This document shows positions 12,384-25,237 of a DNA stretch of 64,000 nucleotides, piece by piece. Numbering within the stretch: the stretch's first letter is position 1; each line of letters begins with the position of its first letter. The notes under the pieces were generated by a model. The model saw only the letters and a program-made list of their open reading frames with translations, was not told the DNA's origin and did no database searches. The stretch comes from Climacium dendroides (lineage: Eukaryota; Streptophyta; Bryopsida; Hypnales; Climaciaceae): positions 8,556,001-8,620,000 of the forward strand of contig OX467092.1 in the NCBI GenBank assembly GCA_950106755.1, written 5' to 3'. Made by a program: the position numbers and the translations under genes.

Positions 12384-12636
12384 AGGCCATATTTGTTATA
12401 TTGAGACTTTTCGCAATCTCATTTTTATCTTCGACTTGGAGATAATCCGCTTTATCTCTTTATTAGTATTTTCTATAAATAGGTTAATAACACCAACTTT
12501 TAAAATTTTATTTTAAAATCACTATTTGAGCATTATTTATTCTTGGTTTCAATTATTATTTTTGTAAATGAATTTATAATATCTAGCATTTTGTCTCAAA
12601 ATCTACAAAAGTCTTAGTATAACAAATGTGGCCTTA
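12384..12636. mobile_element. MITE with GGCCATATTTGTTA ends
   Basis: The left end AAGGCCATATTTGTTATATT is mirrored by AACAAATGTGGCCTT at the right, giving about 24-bp terminal inverted repeats with few mismatches. The interior is AT-rich and non-coding. The same termini bound the element at 30146-30406 and resemble those at 23752-24068, so this is a family. The flanks TAA and TAC could be a decayed 3-bp target duplication. The superfamily is not established. Confidence 0.75.
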
Positions 12637-12839
12637 CTAATGCATTCCGAATTAAGTAAGATAATGAGAGAAGGGTGCACCTATAACTTGGTGAAGTTGG
12701 GCTATACAAGGACTCCAAGGTGAATAATGAGGACTAATAGGAGAGTAAGTAAAGGAAGTGGGGTTGTAGCTTGACAAAGTTGGTAAATAATGAGGACAAG
12801 TGGGTTTAGGGTTAGGAGAGGTAGGGCTATAACTAGTCA

Positions 12840-13065
12840 AAGTGGGGCAATGACAATAGAGTAGTTGCATAGTTATATTGTAGTCGCATGTCAATTGTGC
12901 CATAGTTGCATATCAGTTGTATTGTACTTGCAGATTAGTTGTGTTGTAGTCGTATATTAGTTCTATTGTAATCTTATATTAGTTGTATTATAATTGCATT
13001 TTAGTTGCACCGTATTCATTTTGAAATGTAGTAGCATTGTGTTTGTAATGAGTGACTACAATGAA
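12840..13065. repeat. Degenerate array, inverse orientation (AGTTGC)
   Basis: Phrases such as TAGTTGCATA, TAGTTGTATTGTA and TAGTTGCACCGT repeat at about 20 bp spacing. This is the reverse complement of the vocabulary at 1.56-2.35 and 10.79-11.03 kb. It lies just upstream of the CACTA transposase fragment. Confidence 0.6.
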
Positions 13066-13345
13066 TAGAGAAAAACCTACATTGCAAAATTATTTTTGCT
13101 AAAGTTAGCTAATATGTTTTTTGATAGAGATGAAATGATAATAAAAGCATTAAGAAGGAAGATGTACATGTGAATTTGTGTACGTAGTGTATTTCTAGAT
13201 TGTCTTCTGTCAATCTCATACTAATTTTAGAAGATTATTTATGTGATTAGAGGCTTCCTATCCGCTATACATTGGATGTTGTACATTGGGAGATGAATCT
13301 TGCTAAGAATTTTTTTTAAACAATAAGTAGAAAAAAGGTACAATG

Positions 13346-13825
13346 AAGGTGCGACAGGATCTACAAAAAAGAGGCATACGAAAACATTTGTGGTTGACAC
13401 CAAACCGTCACAAAGCTAGGAAGATGTTGAAACTAGCTGCTGGCTACGTACTCTTTCAGAAAGAGTATGAGTAATTTGCAAACATTATTGCATTTGTGAA
13501 ACTTCTTCTAGGATACTCCTCTTCATGTGGAAAGCATATAAAGACAAAAACATTTGGAAGTCTCAAATCACAAGATTATCATGTATTAATGCAACAGTTG
13601 ATACCGTTGGCATTGAGGGGTCTATTGAAGCCTAGTCCACATATGGCCAACATGCGGATATGCAAGGTATTTAGGAGAATATGCACAAAATTTTATAATC
13701 CAACATAGTTTGAGTCTCTTTAATTAGATGTGGCTGAAGTATGACACTATTAGAGATGAAATTTCTACCATCATTTTTTGACATGATGACACATCTTCCA
13801 TATCATCTAATATGCCTATCATTAT
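13346..13825 (+). pseudogene. CACTA (En/Spm) transposase fragment, DUF4218 region
   Basis: A frame starting at 13346 reads KVRQDLQKRGIRKHLWLTP, then after one in-frame TAA reads FVKLLLGYSSS and the strong motif LKSQDYHVLMQQLIPLALRG. A frame change near 13730 gives FLPSFFDMMTHLPYHL. In plant CACTA transposase proteins the DUF4218 region has this order: KVRxDL, GYSSN, LKSHDCHVLMQQLLPVAIRG, then PPSFFDxMxHLxxHL. The catalytic part upstream is missing or too decayed to see. This is a partial, non-functional remnant of about 150 codons. Confidence 0.85.
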
Positions 13826-13829
13826 CCGA

Positions 13830-15540
13830 TAAAGTTTTTCAATTCATTATAACTCAATAATTTGTCTCCTCACCAATTAAATTTAAAATGTGGTCAATAT
13901 GTCATGTTGCTAAGGAACTTAAATCCGACAAAAGATTTATGTGTATTTATTCATGTTTTGCAAGTGTCTCCCACTGTATTATTATGTAAAATTGTGGAAG
14001 GGCACCGTCATGGTTAAAAAGTGTTGATTCCAAGAATCACACATCATTGTAATGATAGCCACTTGCCATTTACACTTTGTTAGAGACAATTTCCTACTAC
14101 TAGTGCTTTTACTATGATAATCAATAAATTGCAAGGCCAATTGTATGACCGAGTCAGGATTTGTCTTTGAAATGAAGTATTTAGCCATGGTTAGTTATAT
14201 GTAGCTATGTCTTGTGGTAGAATTTTACAAACATTAAAATTGAAACAAACTCAACATATTTAGGATTCATACGCACTTTGGCGACATCCCCTTCTATCCA
14301 ACTACATTCTTTTGGTCTTCATCATTATTTCATTGTCTCAATTGAAATAACCTACCATATCAATAAATATGATAGAATGATATTTGTAATCATTTTAATA
14401 CATTCTTTTATAGCCAATGAAAGGATACTCCAATGCATGCATCTTTAGATGCAATTCATTTATAAAATTTATTACTTTTTTTAGAGTATGCAAAAATTCA
14501 AAGATTCTAATGTATAATTTTAACTTATTTATATATATATACATATAAATTCTAAATTTCAATGTATTCAAATAATTATGAAGATTTTTTAATTTATTAT
14601 TTGAATCTTTTATTGAAATCAGAATCATTATTCTATATTTTAATAGGTGAAGATTTTGCATGTTCTTTAATTGTGAAGCTTTTGATTTGAAAAATATTGG
14701 AATTATTCTACATTTCATTGTATGTATATTTATAAATTATTATATAAAAATTAATAATTTCTTAATTGAAGATTTTCTTGAAATTGAAATTAATGCTCTA
14801 CATATTCAAATGTGAAGATTCTATTAATCTATTTACATTGTTCACTTGATTAATTTTTTTTTGCAATGTTTTTATGTTTGCAAAGATTTAAAAAAAAATT
14901 ATGATATAAAGATTTTCTTCAATTACTTTCTATTGCACAATATATGTATTTCCAAAGAATATTGTATGAAGATGTCAATATTTTCATTTAAAGATTATAC
15001 ATACTTTATTAATCTACATTCTATCACATGAAAAATTGATGAAAGAAATATATTTAATGCGTAGCAAAGCAAGCCCTAAACACTAGTAGTTTTCTCAACA
15101 GTGATTACCTTGGACACGAGGTAGATTCTATATTGTAAATTATTTATATATCACAAACCATTAAGATTAGAGTACTAAACAAGTATTTTTCTACTATTAT
15201 TTTAGCCTATCCCATTGTGTGAAAGTGAAAGTGTGAAACAAGTCCATGATCTCTTAAATAAAATAAAATTAAAGTTCACCAAGTTTATTACTTCCTATGC
15301 TTATGTAATTAAAATTTTAAAAATCATAATTGAAAAATTAAGAAAACATAAGCATTTTAGTTGAAAAAACAATATCTGTCTCATGAATAGAATTTCATCA
15401 AAAGCAATTAACTGGGATATAAAACAATATGAATTTGAAGTCATTTTTACTTATGATGTACACTTAGATGTGCATTGTATAATTTTAAAAGTTTAACAAG
15501 GACATAATTGATGAATCTGGCATCACTGATGTTGCGTAAA
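13830..15540. other. AT-rich stretch without gene
   Basis: Nothing coding was recognised. From about 14395 to 15060 the sequence is very AT-rich and low in complexity, and its lysine- and isoleucine-rich open frames are compositional. Confidence 0.4.
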
Positions 15541-15600
15541 TTTTTTATCAATATAGATTTAAGACCTCTTCATTCAATCATAGAGACTATACCACATAAG

Positions 15601-16350
15601 TTAACCCCTAAACGACCAAACATCATTTTTTGGCAACATAGTGATTTTGGGTAGCTCACTATGAACGTAATTTTTATTTTTTTCTTTGAAATTTTCACAC
15701 AACATGTACCCAAGGAGTAGCTTTAAGGCCCAACAATTTTCATAACTTTTGACTACATGGTTAAAAAGTTATTGTATGATATGTAATTTTCTTTGTTTGG
15801 CGAGTAATCCGGGCAAAATTGTTTTTTAAAAAATCACTTTTTATAAAAATAAAAATTTGAAATTGGTATTCTAGATTTATTCATACATGAATATCTTTGA
15901 ATCATTCCATTTTGATTAATGAGATGAAAATCATGAGGAGTTTTAGTTGTGGGTAGTTTGAAGGTAGTTATAGAATCTCTACTCTAAAATAAACTTCAAA
16001 GTCCTTTATTTAAATCAATTTTTCATATTTTTGAAATAAAATAAAATAATTGGATGTAGATTGTTTATTTACAACATTACAACCATTGGAATTGGCATTT
16101 TTCAATTTCATAAATAAATTGTTAACAATTTTGTATTTTGAATCATTTTCTACTTCTTTCTACTTTCTATTTTTTTCCTATATGTTGTACAATTCCAAAT
16201 GATTTGAAAATTTTTAAGCATGTATTCAACTTGCTTTGACGAACAAATCCAAAGAGTAACCACCATTTTGGACATTTTTTCATACAAATGTGACCTTGTG
16301 AAGTGTAGCTGCCCAATTTTTTGCAAGGACTAAAAAAAAGATATTTGTCA
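15601..16350 (+). mobile_element. TTAA-bounded repeat, copy 1
   Basis: It starts TTAACCCCTAAACGACC. Its first part (15640-15990) matches 18450-18790 in the same orientation, including GACTACATGGTTAAAAAG. Its second part (about 15984-16345) matches 17960-18320 as an inverted copy, including CCTATATGTTGTACAATTCC. The start matches the ends of the elements at 25669, 50116 and 57531. No coding capacity was seen. The right end is not defined. Confidence 0.6.
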
Positions 16351-17808
16351 CTTCAAATGCTAATATCTTGCAATCTACATGGTGAAAAATTTTGAAGTTT
16401 TTTCCACGTCTTTTCAAATTAGAGTACTTTTCATATTGTACCCAATTTCAAATTGTATGATATTCAAATTAAGGTTGTTATCATGTCAGCATAGAATCTT
16501 GAGCCCATTAATCCATCAGTCTAAAAGCTTAGGCTCCTATATTATATGCACCTTCTATAGTTATAGGATATTTATATTATAGGTGTTTATATTATAAATA
16601 CCTATATTATAAGTACTTTTCATGATTACAAGATATTTATTTTATAAGTGTCTATATTATATGTGTCTATGTTATAAGTACCTATGTTATAATCACCTTC
16701 CATGGTTATGTCTCAAGTACCTTCAATAGTTGTAGAGTATTGTATTCTATTTTTTTTCCAACCAATTGGTAGTTTTTCAAGTTAAATATGTAGTTTTACC
16801 AATTAAGAGTATAGCTTGATGGATGATGCATAGTATTTACCAATAATATTTAGAATTGGGATTTACAAGAATTTTATGGCTAATTGGTAGTTATGCCTTG
16901 TGGGATTTTTGATATTTAGTCCTTGATGTTCCAATTGTAGTTCAATTGACCTCAACAATCAAAGACTCCTTTCCAAAACAAAAGTAAAACAATTGTGTAA
17001 ATTTGTGTCTATTTTGTTGTGATTAATATAGTGAATGTTTGTAATTGTGTTTGTGTAATGAGTAATTGTGTATTTGCAAAGTGTAATGGTGTATGCATGT
17101 GTGAGTGTAAGAATATTAATTGGGAGAGAAATTGTGTATAACTTATACACGAGAAATTTGTTGAATGAGAATTGTTGACAAAACCAATTGTGAAAGAAAA
17201 TGTGAAGTTGAGATGTGTTTTGTGTATGTAGAATTGAATGAGAATTATTGATAAGGAGAGTTGATTAGAGTTATTGTTTTGAAGAATTGAATGTGAATAC
17301 TGATAGGAAAAATTGACTGGATTCAATGTGTAGTAACATGCAATTGGGGAGAATGTATTATGTGTAAATGAATTGAGGAGTTACGCACTCTGTGAGCAAT
17401 TGGTAAGAAATAGTAGTGAAGTATATGCAGATGATGGTGTGAAGTTTAGATCAATTGAAGCTGATTAATTGTGAGATCAAACAACATGAAAGAATGACTG
17501 AGGCATTTGGAAGAGACATTAAACTAGGATTGAAAGCATTATGAGAAGCTAGCCAAATGAAATTATCAGTATATGATAAGGAGCGTACTACTAAAGAAAG
17601 TGATTAGAAAAGATGATGCTATAAATTGATGTTGAATATTAATAAAAGAAAAAATTAATTGGATTTAAAAGAAATCGTTGGTGAAATTTTTCTAAAGCAA
17701 AAGTCATTTGGAGTAAAGCAAAATTCAAACAAAGCTACGAGTTTATAGATTATTAAATTTGATAAGTAGTTCTATAACTATAGAATATTCAAATGACTAG
17801 TAGAGGAT
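16351..17808. other. Low-complexity AT-rich stretch
   Basis: 16540-16710 holds loose repeats of TATTATAAGTACCTA. 16960-17340 holds loose repeats of GAATTG and GTGTAAT, whose reverse strand gives an artefactual open frame. No gene was recognised. Confidence 0.5.
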
Positions 17809-18800
17809 TTAACCCCTAAAGTTCTTTGACTATATTCTCACAAAGAATGTTCAAAACTGCCTCTTTTAGTAAAATATCATTTTTTTTAAATTTATCATTT
17901 TTAGACACATATAACCATAGGATCTTGTAGTAATCTGGTTTGAAAATATGTGAAAAAAATTCCGAAATTTCTTGGCCTTGCAAAAATCTAAGTAGCTGCA
18001 GTTCAAAAGGACAAATTATTAAAAAAAAATGTCCAAAATGGTTGTGCTTTTTTAGGTCAATTCTTCAAGGCAAATTGGCTACATCTTGAAAATATTTAGA
18101 TCATTTGGAATTGTACAACATATAGGAAAAAGATAGTAAGTAGAAAGAAGTAGAGAATGATTCAAAATACTAAATTTATAAGAATTTATTTATGAAGTTG
18201 AAAATGTCAATTCCAATGCTTGTAATGTTGTAATAAACAATGTACACCATATAATTTTATTTTTTTCCAAAAATATTGAAAATTGAGTTAAATAAAGGAC
18301 TTCAAAGTTCACTTTAGAGTAGTTAAATAAAGGACTTCAAAGTGAACTTTAGATTAAATTATATCAACATGGAATCTAAAATTCACCCTATGGATGGTCA
18401 ATTGCAAAATTGTGAATGTTTAACTCCCAAAGGACCAACCTTATGTTTTTGGCAATATAACTTTTGCTGGAAGATACATGTGAGTGGAGATTTTATTTTT
18501 TTCTTTAAAGTTTTTACACAATATGTGGACAAAGATTAGCTTCAAGGCCTAATAATTTTCGTAACTTATGACTACATGGTTAAAAAGCTATTGTATGATA
18601 TGTAGTTTGTTTCTCAACTTAAGCAACTCGGACAGAGTATAAAAAATCATTTTTTTCAAAAATAAAAACTCAAAATTGGTTCATTAGATTTATATGTACA
18701 TGAAAAGCTTTGAATCATTCCAATTAGACTAATGGGATGAAAATTATGAGGAGTTTTAGTTTATAGGCAGTTATAGATTCTAAAGTGAACTTCAACCTAA
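17809..18800. mobile_element. Rearranged TTAA-family copies
   Basis: A TTAACCCCTAAAG start lies at 17809. It is followed by GGATCTTGTAGTAAT, as in the copies at 44.4 and 57.6 kb. Then comes an inverted copy of 15984-16345 (17960-18320). A short direct duplication AAATAAAGGACTTCAAAGT (near 18291 and 18327) follows, and then a direct copy of 15640-15990. The order suggests two or more family members inserted into or recombined with each other. Confidence 0.6.
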
Positions 18801-19680
18801 CAATTGAAGATTTTAGTTACACTACTTTAGTTTTAATGAGGGTACTTAAAAAATTGTGAAGGTGTCAAAGTTGGTAGTTGTTGGTAGGAATGGTAATAAA
18901 AAGTAGATCTAACCCAAGGTGCACCTAAAGTCATTCCTAAAACCTTCTCTACACTACTAATAACTAATACCTACTACAGTGCAATTGTTGATTCATTAAC
19001 CTTTTACAAGGTAGACCTTTAAAATTTTGATCAACAAATGAATGCAAATATATCTTACATATACATAATCTTGTTTTAGATTCTTAATAATTATTGGAGA
19101 TTCTAGTGTTAGTTCTTTGACAATTGTAAAACAATGATTTTTCAAAATTTCTTTGAAAATATTCTATTATTCAAAAGATAGAAGTATGTTTCATCCTTAA
19201 AAGTAATTTTTGAAGTTCAAATAAAAATCTTTTGAAAAAAAATAATAAAAAAAATAAAAATTGTTAAAAAAAATTCATAATTATAACTTACTGCCTCAAT
19301 TTTAGAGAGAAAAATTCTTGTAAAAATTACAAATGTTGAATCTAAAATCAATTTTCAATTCTTAAAAATTATTAGTTTTATAATAGTATATTTAATCATG
19401 TCAATAGAGCTAAGTATAGAACCTCTTCATTATAATTAATAAATTTTGTTTAAACACTAGTGAAAATTCATTCTTCTTCATTGTATTTTAAAATTTATCA
19501 TTCTTCACAATTTTGGAAATTTGAACAACTTCGTAATCCTTAATCCTAGGCACTCAAACATCCACTTAGTATATGATCTTAGTAGATGATGAATGTTGTA
19601 AAAAGTGAACTTCATCCAATCAATATTTATTGGTGAAGCTTTAAATGTCACATTTAACTACTTTTGGATTTTTAAAACTT
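18801..19680. other. No gene seen
   Basis: AT-rich sequence with A and T homopolymers. No feature was recognised. Confidence 0.4.
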
Positions 19681-19686
19681 TAGAAG

Positions 19687-19836
19687 CACTACTAGAAAAT
19701 TTCATTTTTCTGTTGTTTTGGTCGCGTTGATCCGGTCAAAATCTGACAGAAATCTGTTGAAACCAACAGATTTCTGTTAGATTTTGACCGGATCAACTCG
19801 AGCAAAACAATAGAAATACGAAATTTTCTAGTAGTG
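19687..19836. mobile_element. CACTA-type foldback MITE with AAG target duplication
   Basis: The element begins CACTACTAGAAAATTTC and ends with the near-perfect reverse complement ending GTAGTG. The two arms of about 73 nt pair almost fully around a 4-nt loop (19760-19763). It is flanked by AAG at 19684-19686 and AAG at 19837-19839. A CACTA terminus with a 3-bp target duplication defines the CACTA/CMC superfamily. The 150-bp size and long hairpin make it a non-autonomous member. Few mismatches separate the arms, so it is young relative to its surroundings. Confidence 0.93.
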
Positions 19837-19839
19837 AAG

Positions 19840-21075
19840 TAATCATAGTCACTAAGAGAAAAAAATGGTTGTTAAGAGATAATGCAAAACATTAAAAATC
19901 ATTACAAAACATTTAGAGATTTGTATAAATTTCCAGAGATCTCTTGATATTTTGTTCAAAATTTAATAAATAGTCCAAAAGTAGTTAAATATGGCATTAA
20001 AAAAAATTAAGTAATATTTTAATAGAAAGAAAGAAGAATGTTCAACATGAATTCAATGATATAGATATTTTGAAGACGTTGCAATTATCTCTTGTGGCAA
20101 AATGTAAATTGTATCACTTCCTCCTTCAAGTTTTCATTTGTGTAATTTTTATTTCATATATTCATACTAAGTCCTAATGACATTATAACATCTTTTCAAT
20201 GAAATCTTGCAACTTGATGAAACCTTATAGTTTAGTTGCATTGCATGACAATTTTTGTTTACCAAAAAATTACAAAAGCATTATTATCTTTAGATCAAGA
20301 ACATAGAAATAAAGGAAGACACTTAGAAATTAACCTTTAAAAGTTAGAAAAACTCAATTTGAGTTGCAACATAGTATTTGGCAGTATTTGGCATAAAAGG
20401 TGTAAAAATTGAAGTACATGGTAGTGACCAGAAGTTTGTATTTTTGTTGAGTTGGGTCCAGTGACACATAACACTCCCAATTTGAATCAAGATTACACTT
20501 CCTACATGTTTTTGAAGTTGCAAAATGGCCATGTATTCTACTTATGAGGTGTTGTATTTGAGTATGATAATGCATAGATGCTAAAATGATATCCAAATGA
20601 AATATAATAATCATAGAAAATTTTGTAAATTCAACAATGTATATCAAGCAAACTTATTTTAGTACATACTTTGTATTCTAAGAGCCAAATACAATACTAT
20701 ATATGGGTTTCTATTGACTTGTAAGGATCAAAGAATGCCTTTCTTTACATATTTAGAAAGTTGAAAACTTAGGGTACCTTCCTTTGAGTTAACTATCTAT
20801 GTTCTAGTAATAATGGAAGGTAGATGTTAGTCTAACATCCCTAATGTATTTTAGTAATGAATTTTTGTAGATGTTGTGTAAGGCTATGACACCACATCTA
20901 TGCTTGCATTAAGAAGTTTGAGTCCTGAAAAGGGCCATCAATTCCCCAACAATGGGAAACACTGGTTGAAATAATGAGAGAAATATCCTTTTTTTTCTAG
21001 ATTTCTAATTCAAGCACTTATCCTTGATAGTTGCTTGAATATAGCTTTGGTTTCTAAAGTATCTATATACTTAGA
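19840..21075. other. No gene seen
   Basis: AT-rich sequence without recognised coding or structural features. Confidence 0.4.
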
Positions 21076-21077
21076 AA

Positions 21078-21110
<33 letters not shown>

Positions 21111-21206
21111 ATACATATATACATATATACATATATACATATATACATATATACATATATACATATATACATATATACATATATACATATATATATATAT
21201 ATAATT
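21078..21206. repeat. Microsatellite (ATATAC)n
   Basis: The run begins as CATATA repeats, continues as about ten copies of a 10-bp ATACATATAT unit, and ends in pure AT. The periodic open frame across it is an artefact. Confidence 0.95.
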
Positions 21207-21924
21207 ATATTTGTGCTTATACATGTATAGGCTTTTAGGCCCATATATTATTAATTAGTTAGTTGGAAATAAACTCCATACTATAGCTCTATTTTATTTC
21301 AATTTTTATTGTCTATTTTTTTAATATTTGACCTTGTATATGTATTGAAGAATAATATATATTGAAGAATAAGGAAGGACTTTCAAAAAAGAAAGGACTA
21401 GATCAATTGACAATGGGGATATTTTCCATAAAAGACATGCCAATGATTTTTTTTTAAAAATGATTAGAATTGTGATGATATTTTGATCACATCACTAGTA
21501 ATAATATTCTACCATATTAGACAAGTTTGCTATTATCTTATAATCCAACTTTTTTTTGCTGTAATTTGATGAAGTTGAAGATTGGTTTAGCTTTAACTTG
21601 ATACTTTAAAAAATGGGCTTAAGAAATGATATGGCATAAGATGAGATTGAATTAGAATGATGCTTTTGAAAAGAAGGTGTTCCAGAAAGGGATTTTTTTT
21701 TCCCTCTGGTGAATAGTAAGGCCTGCATGGCATGAGATAGGTTTAACAAATACTTAAAAAAAACATTATAAATAAATTTTAAAAATATAATTTTAAATTA
21801 AATCCAAAATTACAAAACTCTAATAATTTAATGTGGATGAAGTTTGGCCACATTAGATTTTGACTATTTTATTATTTATTATTAAATTTTTTAATATTAT
21901 TAATTATTAATTATTATTGAATAT

Positions 21925-22132
21925 CTTAATATTTTTATTTTTTAATAAAAATTTTAATATTTTTATTTTTTAATAAAAATTTTAATATTTTTATTTTTTA
22001 ATACAAATTTTAATATTTTTATTTTTTAATACAAATTTTAATATTTTTATTTTTTAATAAAAATCTTAATATTTTTATTTTTTAATAAAAATCTTAATAT
22101 TTTTATTTTTTAATAAAAATCTTAATATTTTT
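21925..22132. repeat. Minisatellite, 28-bp unit, about seven copies
   Basis: The unit starts TTAATATTTTTATTTTTTAA and recurs at 21926, 21954, 21982, 22010, 22038, 22066, 22094 and 22122. Neighbouring units differ by one or two bases. The unit is itself palindromic: ATATTTTTATT is followed by AATAAAAAT. Confidence 0.95.
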
Positions 22133-22139
22133 AATATAA

Positions 22140-23745
22140 AATAACATGGATAGCACTATACTTGTTCACAGTTTGGGGAACCTTTTCTTTACGATCCTTT
22201 CAAGGCCTGAAACTGAGGTGTCTTCTTATTAAAAGATGATGTTTAGCGATTGTGGAGAATCAACATATGAAATTATGAAGCATGCTATCTAAAGTCAAAG
22301 GCCAACTAGACTTGAATAAGCTATTTGGGCTTTGAATCCATCCTCTGCCACTTTCATTCATGTAAGACCTCCATGGTTTGAGAAGAAAAGAAAGAAAAAA
22401 GAAAATTGAATACGTTCACAAAGAAGAAACCAAAACTAATAAAAAAAGTTTTATTTTTTAAAAATCAAAACTTCTAATAAAGTTAGAGTAGCCTTCCACA
22501 GTGTGTTGGAATCACAAAACCATTTTGAAGTTTTCCGGAATTAGAATTGCTTTCACATTTCATAATGTCAATGATACTTCTAAGTGAGTAGTAAAAACTA
22601 CATTTTAAGAGTAGTTTAATTTGTCTTGCAGCTATCAAACTCAAAACAATTAAAGAGTTTTTAAAAGTTCACTTATCAAATTAGTTTTCAGGAAGTTTCA
22701 CACTCAAAGTTGTCATTGTTACATCATGTCCATGTAGATTTAATGTCAAGTCTAGATGGACGGGATGTGATACTGACAAAATGCTAGGATCCAATTTCAA
22801 CATTTGTCATGATGAAATATTCTTATAAAGTTCTTTCGAAAGAATGACATAAATTAAAATAACATCTTAAATAGTAGTGATACATTGATTTTCTATCCAT
22901 AATTGTAAGAAAATAGTGAAAAAAATCTAAATTTTAAAATAATTAGGACTTAGGATTAGGGTTGTCAAGATTTTGATAAAATCTTGATGGAATCATGACA
23001 TGTCATGACGCATTATGATGTGATGCAACGTGTTATTATGATGTAAAACATTGAAATCACTTTAGGATAGACAACCTTACTTACACTTGCATCCCTCACT
23101 TTTCACGAGCCTCTCCCTAAAAGTCTGTCTATCAACAATTTTGACTTTCTTCTTTCAAATATTGCCCCAACCTTCCATGTAGGATTTTGATAAAGTTTGG
23201 TTGATTTCTATACATAAAATTCCTTTGTCAAAGGCATTGATTCATTCTTCAATCAATTTATCCTATTGATCACTAGTACAAACATGGACCATATAAACTA
23301 AAGAAAGACTTGCAAGAAGATCTACATGACCAATATGACTACGCTCTTCATTCTATTTAATATTGCTTTTCAAATAGGATTACTTCTACAAACATGGGGC
23401 CACACTAAATAGACTTTTATCATCAATTACTATAGGCTATACTTCACCACACAACATAAATTTAGTCTTTGTCTTTTATAGTATTCACCCTAGTTAACCT
23501 AGTTTATGCTGTTCTAGTTTGCAAATACCATAAATGGCAAAGACTACACTATACAAGTAATTGTAATACTATTTGAAGTAAATAGAAAAACTTGACCATT
23601 GAAGACTAAGAATTCTTTAAAGCATGGGAGCAATAGTACAATACTAAACAAAATTATTTCAAATACTATAATGGTATTTATTTAGTATTGACCATGCTAA
23701 ATAGAATGAATAATGTAGTTGTGGGTCTTCTAAGACATGTTTCTC
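22140..23745. other. No gene seen
   Basis: AT-rich sequence without recognised coding frames. Confidence 0.4.
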
Positions 23746-23751
23746 AAGTAC

Positions 23752-24068
23752 GGACAATTTCGTTAAAATGGTGGCATTCCATGTGCCACTTTTAGACCGC
23801 CCGTTTTGAATTGTGAAAGTAACATCTAGGATAGGTATAGTTTTTAGAAACCTTGGACTTTTATAGATTTAAGAAATCTATGACTACTATAGATTTCAAA
23901 TTGCTCGCTCTGAATTGTAAAAGTGACATCTATCACAAGTATAGATTTCAAACATCTAATAATGGTATAGATTTCGGACATCTAGGAAGTTTGTATACTT
24001 CAGACTGCCCTCTCTGAACTGTAAAAATTGTCAAAGTAGAGGAATTTCGCCATTTAACAAAATTGGCC
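23752..24068. mobile_element. MITE with GGACAATTTCGTTAAAATGG ends
   Basis: The left end GGACAATTTCGTTAAAATGG is mirrored by CCATTTAACAAAATTGGCC at the right end. The interior carries three diverged copies of a CGCTCTGAATTGTAAAAGTG-like phrase about 100 bp apart. The termini resemble those at 12384 and 30146 (GGNCATATTYGTTA), so this may be a sister family. Confidence 0.7.
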
Positions 24069-25235
24069 ATAAGTCTACTTGATCCATGTTTCTACTAGTG
24101 AATGCATGTGATAATAATTAACCACAATTGCATTATTTTATTTTAGTATAGATTGAAATCTTATATGTTGGTGCTAATCATACTACTAAAATCATTAGTC
24201 CTTTTGTAATATCACAAATGCTACCATTAATACTAGGAGCTTGTGCTTGCTATGCAATGCATTCATTGTATCACATATTAGTAAAAATTTGATATATTTG
24301 AATAGAATGTACGATAATGATTTGGATAAGTCTTTAAAATAATTATTTTAATTATTTCATAAAAATATTTCCAATCATGCATACATAGAAATCATCTTTT
24401 CACACAATGTGATATTACTGAATTAGAGTAGCAATTCACAATCACCTCTATAATATCACTTTTTACAAAGGGTGGTATTATAGAAATAATATAGTTGTTG
24501 CAATTGAGGTGATATTAAAAAGAATCAGTATGATGATATTATAAAGGTAGCAATTCCATTGCTTTTCTTGGCTATATACTTCTTTTGCATTTCTATGATT
24601 TTGTGCTTTTGTGAGATTTGAATTAAACTATTCACGAAGCTTTTGAGATTTACAAGTTCTTCCTTTAAATTCTTCTATTTGGATTGCCATTGTTTGTAAC
24701 AATTGAGTCAAATTTCTAATGCATTCTAATGTATGTGTATCGTTTACTGTATTCATCATTGCATATATTTCATTCATCATTCATTAAATTTTTATTTTTT
24801 TATTTTAGTATATGTCTATTTATTGAAAAAATTATATGAACATTTTAGTAATTTTTATTAGAATATTTATTGAAATTCTTTTTCTGCATTCTATTTAATA
24901 CATAAAAATTCTAATGAAATTCTAATGATGAATGTGTAGCATAGCAAGTGCCAACCGCTAGTGTTTACTAAAAAAAGAATTTTGTAGTCATACTAAATTT
25001 TGCACCCTCACAAATAGGCTACATTGGTGGAGCTTGTCTCTCTTGAGAGCTTGGCTATCTACAGAAAAGAGGCTGTCACCTCCTCGTTTGCATTAGTCCC
25101 TCTCCTCTCTCGAAAAATCATAGGCCGTTGATTTTTTAAAAAAAATGCTTCCCCTCCAAAATGCCGTCCATTTCTCAAAAAATCTCAAGTTGTTGATCTT
25201 TGTGAGATTTAATTTGAGCCGTTCAAATATGAATC
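24069..25235. other. No gene seen; weak inverted repeat near 24430-24555
   Basis: The phrase AGTAGCAATTCACAATCACC and its surroundings are loosely mirrored by AGGTGATATT and GGTAGCAATTCC further on. It is too degenerate to call an element. Confidence 0.35.
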
Positions 25236-25237
25236 CA

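Noticed and set aside
14395..14718. 107-codon Lys/Ile/Asn-rich open frame
   Set aside because: It is compositional: the region is extremely AT-rich and the protein has low complexity.
16959..17326. Minus-strand open frames up to 105 codons, rich in Thr, Ile and His
   Set aside because: They come from loose GTGTAAT/GAATTG repeats read in reverse. There is no domain and two overlapping frames look alike.
21035..21238. Open frame of repeating Ile-Tyr-Thr-His
   Set aside because: It is a translation of the ATATAC microsatellite.
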